Shown here piece after piece: positions 1 through 10,900 of a stretch of 64,000 nucleotides of DNA; the first letter of the stretch is position 1, and each line of letters starts with the position of its first letter. The notes under the pieces were generated by a model. It was not told the DNA's origin. It worked only from the letters and a program-made list of their open reading frames with translations, and did no database searches. Source of the stretch: Persicobacter psychrovividus (GTDB lineage Bacteria > Bacteroidota > Bacteroidia > Cytophagales > Cyclobacteriaceae). A program made the position numbers and the translations under genes. The stretch is taken from assembly GCF_036492425.1 (NCBI RefSeq), contig NZ_AP025293.1:310001-374000 (forward strand), given 5' to 3'.

Positions 1-1499
1 CGATAATTTTCCATCATGTTTACAATCGGTCCCTGATCAATCGCCAGGTAGTTTTTACGCACCCAAGGGGTTGAAGTACCGCGCAAGGCAGGCTTCACGG
101 CATCATAAAAACCGTATTTCCCGAAGGTATCTTTTCCGAAGTTTCTGTAAAGGTTTTTAAGCACCTTCATGGATTCCGCTGGAGCGTAAGGCATTGAAGA
201 AAGTGCCGCTGTTGGGGCAATCACGCCATAATCACGGTTGGGTGCACTTGCGCCATAGCCATTCGGTACCAGATCACTGGCGGTGAGTCCCCAAAGGTTT
301 TCACCATAACCGGCATAGCCTCTTGGGTTATCGATACAATAAGCGCGGTTGATTAACGTATGACGACGGTTTTGCTCCCAGTAATTAGCATACTGATCAC
401 GCAAGCCACGAGGATCAAGCCCCTGATAAGAATAATGGGCAAAGAATAATGGGCCACCCATGTGTTCCTTATTACCCAAAGGCAAACTCATGCCATAATA
501 AATATTGCCATTGCGGTGGGTAACGCTATTTCTGCCCGCCCAAACGGTGTTGTAACCCGCCTTGGTGATGGGGTGTGTTGGCGACGATTCCGCAAGAATG
601 TAGGCAATCAGGCATTCATTGTAACCATGAATGACGAAGTTCATTTTGAAGCCGTATTTCTTGGACCAGTGCCAGGTCAATCCTTTTTGTCCGTTGGTAT
701 ACCATTGCCAGTCCATGCCTTCCCAAAGGTCGGTAATGGTATTGCGCAATGCAGTTTCAGATTTGTTGTTTTTATTGAAGTACTGACGGACGGTCAGCAA
801 TCCTTCCGCCATAAAAGCAGACTCTACTAAATCGCCACCATCATCGTATTTTGAAAAGGCTTTGGTTTTTCCATTGGAAGCATAATACCAATGCGACCAC
901 ATGCCATGATAACGCTCTGCATTTTTCAAAAAGTGCGTAATTTTTGTCAGGCGAGCCACCGCCTGCTCACGGGTGATCCAGCCATGTTCTGCCGCCACAA
1001 CGATCGTCATGACACCGAAACCACTGCCGCCAATGGCGATCGCGGCATCTTTTGGGTCTGAATTACGCTCCCAGGCCAAGCCTGTTTTAGCATCGGCATA
1101 ATCCCAAAAGTACCGAAAGGTGTATTGCTGCACCATATTCACCAGCTGATCGTCAGAGAAATCATGAATGGCCGCATGTGCCACTGCCGAAGATGCCAAA
1201 GCGTGGCCATTCACTACAGGAGTAACTTTATAATCCAGGGCGATATTCCGTCCGAGATCCGTCACAAAATCAAGATAATGAAGGTCCGCTGTCTTTGCAC
1301 GAAGGGTAAATTCCTTTTGCCCCTCTTCTCTCGCAAAAATCTGATAGGCAGTTGCGCCCTTTACGGCTTGCCATTGTAAATCCACGTGGCTGTCATAGCC
1401 TTCGGCCTTGAGTTTAAGGTGGTCCGTTTTTGCCCATGCCCCCGCAATGGGTAACATTAGCAGCAACGTTAAAAATACAGACGTTATCTTTTTTTTCAT
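1..1499 (-). CDS. GH144-type (glycoamylase-fold) endo-glucanase, 3' end cut by window edge
   Basis: The gene reads from an ATG at 1499 to the left edge with no stop, so about 499 codons are visible and the C-terminus is missing. It begins with a hydrophobic signal peptide of about 20 residues. A short FN3-like beta domain (about residues 25-105) follows, then an alpha/alpha-barrel catalytic domain of the glycoamylase family (Pfam PF10091, CAZy GH144). The same blocks occur in the neighbouring 792-residue protein: FRYFWDYAD, GGSGFGVM, FHW/HWSKKYGFKMN, HGYNE, LWGLTASD and DQGPIV. GH144 enzymes described so far are endo-beta-1,2-glucanases. It is the last gene visible in the SusC-SusD-GH3-GH144-GH144 string and a tandem paralogue of its upstream neighbour, but it lacks that gene's N-terminal CBM-like domain. 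Whether it has a sorting tail cannot be seen. Family call is confident; substrate is inferred. Confidence 0.85.
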   Translation of the reverse strand, partial: MKKKITSVFLTLLLMLPIAGAWAKTDHLKLKAEGYDSHVDLQWQAVKGATAYQIFAREEGQKEFTLRAKTADLHYLDFVTDLGRNIALDYKVTPVVNGHALASSAVAHAAIHDFSDDQLVNMVQQYTFRYFWDYADAKTGLAWERNSDPKDAAIAIGGSGFGVMTIVVAAEHGWITREQAVARLTKITHFLKNAERYHGMWSHWYYASNGKTKAFSKYDDGGDLVESAFMAEGLLTVRQYFNKNNKSETALRNTITDLWEGMDWQWYTNGQKGLTWHWSKKYGFKMNFVIHGYNECLIAYILAESSPTHPITKAGYNTVWAGRNSVTHRNGNIYYGMSLPLGNKEHMGGPLFFAHYSYQGLDPRGLRDQYANYWEQNRRHTLINRAYCIDNPRGYAGYGENLWGLTASDLVPNGYGASAPNRDYGVIAPTAALSSMPYAPAESMKVLKNLYRNFGKDTFGKYGFYDAVKPALRGTSTPWVRKNYLAIDQGPIVNMMENY

Positions 1500-1602
1500 A
1501 ATAGGGAAAGTTTTGTCTCCCAATAAGCCATCAGGAGATCGTCAAAAAAACATACTCAAAGCTGGTGTTGGTATATGCAGGTAAAACCCTGCGCTATTTT
1601 AA

Positions 1603-1638
1603 ACCTGTACGGACATTGCATGCAACATCCGTACAGGT
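1603..1638 (-). terminator. Intercistronic hairpin between the two GH144-type genes
   Basis: Perfect 11 bp arms ACCTGTACGGA (1603-1613) and TCCGTACAGGT (1628-1638) enclose a 14-nt loop that itself holds TTGCATGCAA. Downstream on the minus strand the sequence is only moderately T-rich, so it could be a weak terminator or an mRNA-stability hairpin. It lies just after the stop of the 792-residue enzyme. Confidence 0.55.
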
Positions 1639-1646
1639 GGTATTTT

Positions 1647-4025
1647 TTATTTCAGCATAAATTTCACATTGGCATGCTTGCCATCTTGCGTTTCGAATTG
1701 CAAGAAGTAGATACCTGCCGCAAGGTGACCGAGGCGCACCGTGCTGTAGGTATTGTACTGCTGAAGGTTAGCCAGTGCATACGACTGCCCAAGCATCGAA
1801 ATGGCGCGTACCGAAGCCCGCTTAATCGGCTCTTTGGTGAAAATGCGCAACAACTGCTGATTTTGGTTTACAAAAACACGGGCGTCGGTCATGCGTTCCA
1901 CAGGTTTTGTAGCCGCTGTAATGACATCGTATTTTTCCTTGTTCCAGGCAATATTCAGGCGTTTCAAACCCGACTGAATGTAAGGAGAGGTCATGCCGAG
2001 TTTCCAGAGTAAACCACTGCTGTAGTTTTCCAGCATCACCAAAATTGGTCCTTCATCAATGGCCAAATAGCCTGCTGCTACCCAGTCTTTATGGGTATTG
2101 AAAGCATCGCGGAAGCCATACCACTTGAAGATTTTTGGCCCGAGTTCACGATAGAATTTCTTCAATGTTGGCAGGGAAAGTTCAGGGGTATAGGCCATCG
2201 CTCCCAAAGCCGCTGTTGGTGCAATGGTACCGTCATCGTTGGCACCACTTGAACTTGGTTCGCTGGCAAAATAACCGCCAGGAATATCGGAGGCGGTCAG
2301 TCCCCAAATCAAGTTTGAATATCCTTTGGAAGTATTGGCCACACAGTAGGCATGGTTGATTTTTGTCTGATTGATCACCTGCTCGTCGTATTTGGCATAC
2401 TGGTCACTCAATCCGTTCGGATCCACGACCATGAAAGAATACTGGCTCAGGAATAATGAACCACCCATATCGTAGCCCAAAGGCAACTTAAAATTATAGA
2501 AGGTCTGCCCATTACGCATTTTGCCATCCATAGCCCAGCCTTTATCGTAAGGCACTTTGCCTACGCCATGCTCACCTGCTGCGGCAAGTACATAAACGAT
2601 CATGGCTTCATTGAAACCATGCACCGTATGGTTCATGGCAAATCCATAATCAGGAGACCAGTGCCAGAAAATGCTATTTCCCTTGTTCAGGAACCATTTC
2701 CATTCAATGGTATTCAATAATTCTTTTACGCGGCTGCGGATCATTGTTTCCGTTGCATTGGAGCCGTCGAAATAGGAAGAAGTAGCGATCATTCCCTGTG
2801 CCAGCAAAGCCGTTTCGACGATGTCGGCACCGTTGTCTTTTTCTGAAAATGGAATGGCTTTTCCCGTATTAATATCAATCCAGTGTGCCCAAGCTCCATG
2901 GAAGCGTTCGGCACCACGGAAGAAGTTCAGCATGTTCAATACGCGTTGTGCGCCTTCTGCCCTGCTGATCCATTGGTGTTTTACCCCAACAGGAACAGCC
3001 ATAAAGCCCCAGCCAGAACCACCTGTGGCCACGATATTTCCAGGGTCTTGCCCTACGGTTCTACGCTCTGCGGTTACGCCTGTGGCAAAGGCACCGTCCC
3101 AGAAAAAACGGAAGGTATGCTCCTGCACCATTTCCACAAGCTGTTGGTCAGTCATGGTTTTTGTGCTTGCTTTTAGCAACTGATAAGGGGATTTTCTGCC
3201 ATTTTGCAACCAGCGCACCGCATATTGTACGGTGGTATCCTGCCCAACAAAATCCATAAAGTGATTCAAGTTGGTGGTCGCCACCTCAACGGTGTCTTTT
3301 TGGCGATTGATATGATAAAGTGCCGCCTGATAGCCAGTTGCTGAAGGGGCATCGAAGGTAATTTCTATATGGCTGTCATAGCCTTTGATTTTTAGGTTGT
3401 TCAATTCCGGCAAAGGCTGGTTAGGGTCTACCCCTTGCGCCCCGGTCGCCGTGATGTTGTCCACATACAGGGTATGGGGTTTTCCATCGGTGCCACCTTG
3501 CTCGAAATTAAAGCCTTTAATTTTTTGAAAGTCAATATTTGCATTGGCGGCATCCTTTCTCAGGGCCTCCAAAGGGATTGTTACTTTTACCCATTGCTGA
3601 GCAGGTAAATCTTTGATATAGTTAGCAAGCGGTTGCTTGGCGGTAACATTGGCACCTGTTTGGGCTTCGAGGCTAAAATCAGGAAGATCGTTGGCTGCTA
3701 AAGCCACTTCGGAGCGAAGCATGAACGTGATTTCCTTCTTCACACTCAGATCCTGAAAACCCCATCCTGGTGTTATAATTACTGCTTTCCATTGCCCGTT
3801 AGGCATGGAGGTATAGCTAAGCTCAAGGGCGTTTCCTTCGACGGCAACAGCCGAAGTTACAGGCAATTTATCGCCATTCACTTGCTTTAAAAGGCTTGGT
3901 GCAGTAGGAAAAGCCAAGCCAGTATCGTAATATTCAGCGTTCTTACTGTTCCTGAAAAAGTAAGCATCCTGGGCGAATGCCTGTGAAAAAATGAAGGTAA
4001 ATAATATAAGTAAAGCCTTTTTCAT
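1647..4025 (-). CDS. Secreted GH144-type endo-glucanase with CBM-like N-domain and T9SS tail
   Basis: This is a 792-residue exported protein with a signal peptide ending at about residue 18 (SQAFAQ). Residues about 20-195 form a beta-sandwich resembling a carbohydrate-binding module, including the closing block LYVDNI. Residues about 205-290 are FN3-like, and about 300-690 form the glycoamylase-fold (PF10091/GH144) catalytic domain. The last 75 or so residues are a type IX secretion sorting domain ending GIYFLQFE...VKFMLK. It should therefore be released at, or anchored to, the cell surface, where it would cut polymer into oligosaccharides for the SusCD importer. Characterised GH144 enzymes hydrolyse beta-1,2-glucan; that substrate is inferred here. 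It starts 75 bp after the GH3 stop and is followed by a truncated paralogue, so it belongs to the same operon. Confidence 0.88.
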   Translation of the reverse strand: MKKALLILFTFIFSQAFAQDAYFFRNSKNAEYYDTGLAFPTAPSLLKQVNGDKLPVTSAVAVEGNALELSYTSMPNGQWKAVIITPGWGFQDLSVKKEITFMLRSEVALAANDLPDFSLEAQTGANVTAKQPLANYIKDLPAQQWVKVTIPLEALRKDAANANIDFQKIKGFNFEQGGTDGKPHTLYVDNITATGAQGVDPNQPLPELNNLKIKGYDSHIEITFDAPSATGYQAALYHINRQKDTVEVATTNLNHFMDFVGQDTTVQYAVRWLQNGRKSPYQLLKASTKTMTDQQLVEMVQEHTFRFFWDGAFATGVTAERRTVGQDPGNIVATGGSGWGFMAVPVGVKHQWISRAEGAQRVLNMLNFFRGAERFHGAWAHWIDINTGKAIPFSEKDNGADIVETALLAQGMIATSSYFDGSNATETMIRSRVKELLNTIEWKWFLNKGNSIFWHWSPDYGFAMNHTVHGFNEAMIVYVLAAAGEHGVGKVPYDKGWAMDGKMRNGQTFYNFKLPLGYDMGGSLFLSQYSFMVVDPNGLSDQYAKYDEQVINQTKINHAYCVANTSKGYSNLIWGLTASDIPGGYFASEPSSSGANDDGTIAPTAALGAMAYTPELSLPTLKKFYRELGPKIFKWYGFRDAFNTHKDWVAAGYLAIDEGPILVMLENYSSGLLWKLGMTSPYIQSGLKRLNIAWNKEKYDVITAATKPVERMTDARVFVNQNQQLLRIFTKEPIKRASVRAISMLGQSYALANLQQYNTYSTVRLGHLAAGIYFLQFETQDGKHANVKFMLK

Positions 4026-4056
4026 ATAATAGGGGAAGAAAGATTACAATAGAAAT

Positions 4057-4085
4057 AAAGCCCCCGTTCAAAAAACAGGGGCTTT
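4057..4085 (-). terminator. Intercistronic hairpin between GH3 and GH144-type genes
   Basis: Arms AAAGCCCC (4057-4064) and GGGGCTTT (4078-4085) form a GC-rich stem on the minus strand, followed by ATTTC rather than a clean T-run. It could partly terminate transcription or stabilise the 3' end of the upstream message. Confidence 0.55.
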
Positions 4086-4100
4086 GAAAATCAGCTCGTC

Positions 4101-6410
4101 TTATTGGTAAGAGAACTGTGTATGTAATGAGTTGTCGCCAGCGCTTTTCGCTACCCAAAGGTCGAATTTGCCTGGTTCAGCTACCAAAGTTTTCGCATCC
4201 AATCCAAGGAACTCGATGGTTTTCTTGTTGATGGTAAAGTGAACCGTTTTTGTTTCTCCTTTTTTCAATGCGATTTTGTGGAATCCTTTCAATTCTTTCA
4301 CAGGACGGGTAACCGAAGCGGCGATGTCGCGGATGTACATCTGCACAATCTCCTGACCGTCATATTTACCTGTGTTTTTCACGTCTACAGAAACTTTAAT
4401 CTGACCATCTTTAGTGAAAGATTTTTGGTCAAGTTTCAAATTGCTGTATTGGAAAGAAGTATAACTCAAACCGTAACCGAATGGGTACAATGGAGAGTTT
4501 GGTGAATCAATGTAAGATGATTTGTAATCTGCCCAGTGCTTTTCATCCAATGGACGACCCGTGTTCTTGCGGTTGTAGTAGATTGGCACCTGACCAACAT
4601 TACGTGGGAATGTCATGGTGATTTTCGCTGCAGGGTTTACATCTCCAGAGATGATATCTGCCACTGCATTACCTGCTTCAGTACCTGGGTACCACGCTTC
4701 AACGATACCGTCAAGGTTGGCATCTTCCCAAGAAAGATCCAAAGGACGACCGTTCAACGTTACCATCACGATTGGCTTATGCAATTTTTTCAGTGCTTTC
4801 AACAAGTCAACTTGTGGAGCAGGCAACTGAATGTTGGTACGGCAAGCCGCTTCACCAGACCAGTTGAAATCTTCACCACCAGCGAACAAGATCACATCAG
4901 CATTACGCGCCGCACGCAAAGCAGCAGCAAAACCTTTGTGTCCTTCTTTGTTCAAAAGGTCACATCCTTTAGCGTAAGTGAATTTCACTTTTGTGCCTTT
5001 GTATTTGGCCGTTAAACCTTCATACAAAGTAACAGACTCTTTGCGGTCTCCGCGGATTGCCCACTCACCGTTCAAGCTGCGACGCTCTTTGATCATCGGA
5101 CCGATCAAGGCAACACGTTTAGCGACATTTTTCTGAAGAGGCAAAACGTTGTTTTTGTTTTTCAACAATACCATTGATGCCGCTGCAGCCTTACGGGCTA
5201 CTTTTCTGAATTCAGGCTTACCTACGGTTGCTTTCTCACGAGCCTCATCCATATAACGGAAAGGATCCTGGAACAAGCCCAGCATGAATTTCAATTCCAA
5301 AATACGCGCTGCTGCACGGTTGATGGTTTTTTCAGACACTTTACCTTCTTTCACCAAAGCGTGAAGGTTTTTAACGAATACCTCGCCATTCATGTCCATG
5401 TCGATTCCTGCATTGGCAGATTTCATTCCTGCTTCTTTCAAATCAGCCGCAAAACCATGCGCTACCAATTCGTTGATTGCAGTGTAATCTGTTACCACCA
5501 TACCGGTGAATCCCCATTCCTTACGCAAAACGTCAGTATACAAATACTTGCTACCTGTAGAAGGTACACCAGCGATTTCGTTGAACGAAGTCATGAAAGT
5601 CGCTACGCCCGCTTTTACCGTTGCATGGTAAGTTGGGAAGTAAGTCTCACGCAAAGTACGGTCAGAGATATCTACAGTGTTATACTCACGACCAGATTCT
5701 GTAGCACCATAAGCAGCGAAGTGCTTGGTACAAGCCAAAATCGTATTTGGTTTAGTAAAATCTTTGTATGTTGTGATTCCCTGGAAACCTTTAACACGTG
5801 CTTCGGCAATCAAAGAGCCCAAATAAGCATCTTCTCCTGCACCTTCCATGTTACGTCCCCAGCGTGCATCGCGCCCGATATCCACCATAGGAGCGAATGT
5901 CCAGCTGATCCCTGTCGATGATGCTTCTTCCGCCGCAATACGCGCCGTCTTGTACATCATGCCCAAATCCCAGGAAGCCGCCTCGCCCAATGGCATTGGG
6001 AAGATGGTTTTGTAACCGTGGATCACATCGGCAGCAAAAAGAATCGGAATATGATGAGGAGAGTTTTTGATCGCTTCCTCCTGAATTTTACGAAGACCCT
6101 TGGCACCAAAAACGTTGAACATAGAGCCTACTTCACCCTTTTTCAAATAGCCTTTAAAGTGGTCGTCGATTTTTGGTCCTGTAACAGCGCCTTGACCAGC
6201 GAACTGCGACATCTGACCGATTTTTTCATCCAGTGACATGATAGAAAGCAAAGAATCTACTTTGTGCTCAATCACGGGATCTTTGGAATAGGACTGCCAG
6301 TCGTACTTCTGTGTAGCACTTGGTTCGTGGCTACAAGAAGCTGCCATGATCAACATTGCAGGTGCAATGATGGGCATCGCCATATTCTTGAGTAGTTGTT
6401 GAATTTTCAT
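4101..6410 (-). CDS. GH3 family beta-glucosidase, probable lipoprotein
   Basis: A 769-residue glycoside hydrolase of family 3, BglX-like. The N-terminus carries a signal with lipobox IMAAS-C26, so it is probably a lipoprotein of the periplasm or outer membrane. The N-terminal TIM-barrel (about 45-380) contains KHF (229-231) and the GH3 nucleophile segment VVTDYTAIN with Asp308. The alpha/beta sandwich domain (about 415-620) contains the GGEDFNWSGEA loop. A C-terminal fibronectin-III-like domain (about 660-765) is typical of BglX enzymes. It would remove terminal glucose from oligosaccharides. In beta-1,2-glucan loci of other Bacteroidota, a GH3 enzyme acting on sophoro-oligosaccharides accompanies GH144. 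It lies 72 bp downstream of susD with a hairpin in the gap. Confidence 0.93.
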   Translation of the reverse strand: MKIQQLLKNMAMPIIAPAMLIMAASCSHEPSATQKYDWQSYSKDPVIEHKVDSLLSIMSLDEKIGQMSQFAGQGAVTGPKIDDHFKGYLKKGEVGSMFNVFGAKGLRKIQEEAIKNSPHHIPILFAADVIHGYKTIFPMPLGEAASWDLGMMYKTARIAAEEASSTGISWTFAPMVDIGRDARWGRNMEGAGEDAYLGSLIAEARVKGFQGITTYKDFTKPNTILACTKHFAAYGATESGREYNTVDISDRTLRETYFPTYHATVKAGVATFMTSFNEIAGVPSTGSKYLYTDVLRKEWGFTGMVVTDYTAINELVAHGFAADLKEAGMKSANAGIDMDMNGEVFVKNLHALVKEGKVSEKTINRAAARILELKFMLGLFQDPFRYMDEAREKATVGKPEFRKVARKAAAASMVLLKNKNNVLPLQKNVAKRVALIGPMIKERRSLNGEWAIRGDRKESVTLYEGLTAKYKGTKVKFTYAKGCDLLNKEGHKGFAAALRAARNADVILFAGGEDFNWSGEAACRTNIQLPAPQVDLLKALKKLHKPIVMVTLNGRPLDLSWEDANLDGIVEAWYPGTEAGNAVADIISGDVNPAAKITMTFPRNVGQVPIYYNRKNTGRPLDEKHWADYKSSYIDSPNSPLYPFGYGLSYTSFQYSNLKLDQKSFTKDGQIKVSVDVKNTGKYDGQEIVQMYIRDIAASVTRPVKELKGFHKIALKKGETKTVHFTINKKTIEFLGLDAKTLVAEPGKFDLWVAKSAGDNSLHTQFSYQ

Positions 6411-6444
6411 TTGAAGTCGGTTAAGAAATCTATGTAATGGAAAA

Positions 6445-6471
6445 GAAGGAAAGGTAAATTACCTTTCCTTC
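6445..6471 (-). terminator. 13-bp-arm hairpin between susD and GH3
   Basis: GAAGGAAAGGTAA (6445-6457) and TTACCTTTCCTTC (6459-6471) are exact inverted copies separated by one base. On the minus strand this follows the SusD stop at once. Only a short pyrimidine run (CTTTTCC) follows, so partial termination or differential expression of susCD over the enzymes is more likely than full termination. Confidence 0.6.
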
Positions 6472-6482
6472 AATGCTAAAAA

Positions 6483-7949
6483 TTAATTCGCAAGATCAGG
6501 GTTCAAATCCACCTGAGCTGTAGGATAAGGCAAGAACTCATGTCCTTTTACTGAAGGATCATTGGTACGAACCAAATCGTTAAAACGATCACCCCACTCA
6601 TTGGCCATTTCTGCACGACGCTCGTTCAGGATGTCCGCTTTTGTTGGTGCAGCAATCGCTGGCATGCTTGCACGCTGACGTACCAAGTTGAATGGTGTCG
6701 CAGCATCGCCACCAACAGCCAATTTGGCTTCAGCATTCATCAACAATACATCTGCATAACGGAACAAGCGAATGTTGTTACCTACACCGTAATCGTTACG
6801 ACCAGCAGTAATCTGGCTTGATGGCGTGTAAGCTTTCGCATTGTAGTTGGCGTCAGTACCGTTGTAAGGCGCATATGAAGGCTTGAATTCAGGAATTGCA
6901 TCTCCTTCAGGAGTTGTTTTCCCAGACTCAAGTACATCGATATCGTAACGAGTTGTTTCCTTACGGTCTTTCATGAATTTGATGAAGCCAGGCTCGATAG
7001 TACCGAATCCCCAGCCACTCAAGTTACCTGATGCACCACGTGGACCCTGGTGTTGGAACCAAGCGCCACCATAGATATTATCACCTGTAGGGTTGCCGAA
7101 ATCAGTGAATTGGAATTCATAGATAGACTCCGCACACAACTTGCCAGGAATCTGGAACAATGTTCTGTAGTTTGCGCCCGTTTGAAGTGAGAATCCACCA
7201 TTGTTGATGATGTCATCGGTCATTTCTTTTACGGTCTGCATATCGCCCATTTGAAGCGCCGTTTTGGCGATCAATGTTTCGGCAGTATATTTTGTTACCG
7301 CTCCAGGATGTGAATTCTGGTCAGGACGCTGTGCAGGCAAAGCAGGAAGAATGTCTTTCAACATATCAATCACATGCTGACGGATCTGCTGCTGCGAAGA
7401 CTTAGGAATCACTACGGCCATTTGGTTGTCTGCAGGAATAATCGGTGCATCTCCCCAAAGGTTTGAGATAAAGTAGTAAGCCAGTGCTCTGTGGAAAGTG
7501 ATCTCCGCAGTGTATTGTGCATACATATCTTTATCCTTGTCCGTATTCAAGTACGGCTTGAAGTTGTCCAACAATTTTTGGTTGTCGAAGGTGTTATAAA
7601 TGATACCATAGTAGGCCATCCAGGCGTTGTTCAACGCCCAGAAGTTCTGTATTGCATCGTAGTTATAATTTTCTACTTCAAGGTAATCGTGCTGATCGGC
7701 CTCAGAGCCACCACCTTTGGTTACTTCATCACCACGAACGTTCAACAATGGCCAAACTTCCCATTGGGTCATTTTGGAACGGGCAATCGCATAAGTACCA
7801 GAAACTGGTGCATACATTTGCGAAAGATCGCTGTAATTGATGGTTTCCGTAGGATTTGTATTCTCCTGCGTGATGTCCAAGAAGTTGTTACAAGATGGAA
7901 GTGTAACTACTCCCATCATTGCTGCTGCAACTAAATATTTAAGTTTCAT
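6483..7949 (-). CDS. SusD/RagB family glycan-binding lipoprotein (PUL 1)
   Basis: A 488-residue surface lipoprotein with lipobox TLPS-C20. The body is the all-helical TPR-like SusD fold: an N-terminal block NNFLDI, a central block FHRALAYYFISNLWGDAP and a C-terminal block RLFRYADVLLMNAEAK and RRAEMANEWGDRFNDLVR. SusD proteins sit as a lid on the SusC channel and bind the oligosaccharide to be imported. The gene starts 20 bp after its SusC partner, the usual order. With GH3 and GH144 genes downstream, a beta-glucan ligand is likely. Ligand identity is inferred. Confidence 0.93.
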   Translation of the reverse strand: MKLKYLVAAAMMGVVTLPSCNNFLDITQENTNPTETINYSDLSQMYAPVSGTYAIARSKMTQWEVWPLLNVRGDEVTKGGGSEADQHDYLEVENYNYDAIQNFWALNNAWMAYYGIIYNTFDNQKLLDNFKPYLNTDKDKDMYAQYTAEITFHRALAYYFISNLWGDAPIIPADNQMAVVIPKSSQQQIRQHVIDMLKDILPALPAQRPDQNSHPGAVTKYTAETLIAKTALQMGDMQTVKEMTDDIINNGGFSLQTGANYRTLFQIPGKLCAESIYEFQFTDFGNPTGDNIYGGAWFQHQGPRGASGNLSGWGFGTIEPGFIKFMKDRKETTRYDIDVLESGKTTPEGDAIPEFKPSYAPYNGTDANYNAKAYTPSSQITAGRNDYGVGNNIRLFRYADVLLMNAEAKLAVGGDAATPFNLVRQRASMPAIAAPTKADILNERRAEMANEWGDRFNDLVRTNDPSVKGHEFLPYPTAQVDLNPDLAN

Positions 7950-7969
7950 CTTGTTCGAATTTAAAAGCC

Positions 7970-10900
7970 TTAGAATGTTACGTTAGCACCCAAAGAGAAT
8001 ACTGAAGATACTGGGTAAACACCGCTGTCAATACCACCTGGAACCTCTGGCGTAAAGCCATTAGATTTGAAAGAAGTAAATGGACGGTCAGCATTCAAGT
8101 AAAGCTGTGCTGAAGAAATCTGTAATTTGCTCAACAAGCTTTTTGGCAAGTTGTAAGCCAAACGGATGTTCTGAACTCGGAAATATGAACCGTCTTCGAT
8201 GAAGAAAGTAGAGAATTTCTGTGTGTTCCAAGGCTTGAACAAACCTGCTGCAGATGGGTAAGCGTTAGTGCTTCCTTCGCCAGTCCAAAGACCATTCGCC
8301 ACTGCGGCATCCATGTTGTTACGAGGGTGTTTGTTGATATCCGCACGACGACGGTTGAACAAATCTACGCCCTGAACACCTTGGAAAGTAGCGCCTAAAG
8401 TCCATGATTTGTAAGTCATGCTCAAGTTGATACCATAAGTGTAATCTGGTTGGTAGTTACCAATCAACTGACGGTCATCAGGAGTTAACTGGCCATCACC
8501 ATCTTTATCCTCATATTTGAAATCACCAGGTTGCAAGCCATTCGCTTTAGCGATTGGGTCACCGTCGATTTCCGCTTGATTTTGGTAAACACCCAATTTT
8601 TTGTATCCGTAGAACGAGAACAATGGTGTACCTACCTCTGTCAATTGAGGGAATTCAGGAGAACCTGTATAGTAGTTTGGCTGATCTCCCAAAGAGATCA
8701 CTTCGTTGTGTAATTTCGACAAGTTACCACCGATAGAGTAGCTGAAATCATCGCCGATTTTATCGTTCCAGTTCACGTTCAACTCAATACCTGAGTTACG
8801 AACAGTACCAGAGTTACGAAGCAAAGATCCTTTACCGTTAGGCAAAGTGTTTGAGAATGCCAAGTCTTTAGTATCACGACGGAAGTAATCCGCTTCGATG
8901 TTCAGACGGTAGTCCAAGAATTTAGAGTCGATACCAACGTTGGTCTCTTCTACTTTTTCCCAGTTCAAATCAGTGTAGTTGGTTTGGTTAACCATACCAG
9001 GAATCATGTTCGTACCACCGAACACCCCAGAGTCACCCAATCCACCGTGAGAAACTTTTGCAAAACCATCGTTAGCAGCAACGTTATCGTTACCCAACTG
9101 ACCCCATGAAGCACGCAACTTCAAGAAATCAACACCATGGTTTTTCAAACCAGCCATGAAGTTCTCGTCAGACATTACCCAACCCAAACCGATAGATGGG
9201 AAATAACCCCAAGTTTGTTGGTATTTAGAAGAACCATCGGCACGCATTGTTGCAGATACCAAATAACGGTCTTTCAAAGCATAAGAGATACGAGAGAAGG
9301 CAGAAACACCACGGAAACGAGATCCAGCATCATCAGCTGTAGAAGATGTTTTGTCACCAGAATTGATATAATCAGGGTTTTTCACATCATCAACATTAGC
9401 CCATGCACGGCGGTAGTTGTTCTGACGAACAGAGAAACCAGCCATTACAGTCAAGTCGTTATCTCCGAAGTTCAATCCCCATGTAGCGGTGTTATCCCAT
9501 ACATAGTTGGCATTCCACTGATCGTATTTTGTCAAGTGGTTTTTCTCTTGAATAGATTTACCATTCACATAACTTGGCGTATAAGTACGGCCACGTCCGT
9601 AGCGATAATCCATGTTGATAGCAGAACGGAAAGTGATATCCTTGCTCTGGAAAGGCTTCAATTCAGCAAAGAACGAAGGCATGAAACGGTAAGCTTCATT
9701 CTTGTTATCTCCTGTGTAAGCGGCCATCAACATTGGGTTAGTATAATAAGTATCGTAACCGTCGATAGGCTGGCCGTTAGCATCTTTTCCGAAGAAGTGA
9801 GGCGTCGCGAATTTCAATGGGAAAGATTCTGCATCAGTCAATTTACCATCCATTACAGGGTAAATTGGCGCATTGATAAATGCCTGGAACCAAGCACCGT
9901 CGTTATCATGTTGTGAGTTTTCATCAGTGAACATGAAGTTTGTTCCCACTTTCAACGCTTTCGTCAATTGGTAATCCATTTTGGTACGGAACGACAAACG
10001 GTTGTAGTTACCCGTTGCATTCATGATACCATCCTGATCAAAATAACTTACACCGAAAGAGTAAGTAGATTTTTCAGTACCACCTGAAAGGGTCAGGTTA
10101 TGGCTCTGAATAGGCGCTGAATCTTTTAGCAATTCTCCGTACCAGTCAGTGTCCACTGAAGGAAGGTTGCCATTGGCACCATAATAAGCCATTGATTTGT
10201 CTACCAAACCTGCAAGGTCTGCATTTCCTGATGCACGCATGATCGAAGAATACTGTGCCGTATTGGCCATTTTCAATCTTTGCGTAACGGTTTGGACACC
10301 ATAGTAGCCGTCATAAACGACTTTCATTTTTGTATTTTTCACACCGCCTTTGGTAGTGATCAAAACAACACCATTCGCTGCTTTTACCCCGTAGATCGCT
10401 GCTGCTGAAGCATCTTTCAAAATCGACATCGACTCGATATCGTTAGGGTTCAAGAAGTTAATATCATCGTAGAACATTCCATCCACTACATATAATGGAG
10501 AAGAGTTCCCGATAGAACCTACACCACGAATGTGAACTGAAGCGCCCGCACCTGGAGCACCAGAGTTAACAACAGTTACACCAGGAACTTTACCCTGAAT
10601 ACTTCCCATAGGGGATGTAGAGTGTACTTTCGTTAATTCGTCAGATTTAATCGTAGCAATTGGAGAAGTCAAATCTTTCGATTTTGCCTGACCATAACCT
10701 ACTACAACAACCTCCTGAAGGTTGTTCACTTGAGCTTTCAACTGAATGTCGAAATTTGAACGGTTACCTACAACGGCTTCCTGAGATTCCATTCCAATGA
10801 ATGAAAAGACGATCGTGTTGTCTTTCGACAAGCCGTCTAAGGTGAATTTACCATCCATATCAGTAGAAACCCCGTGAGTGGTTCCTTTCACCAACACACT

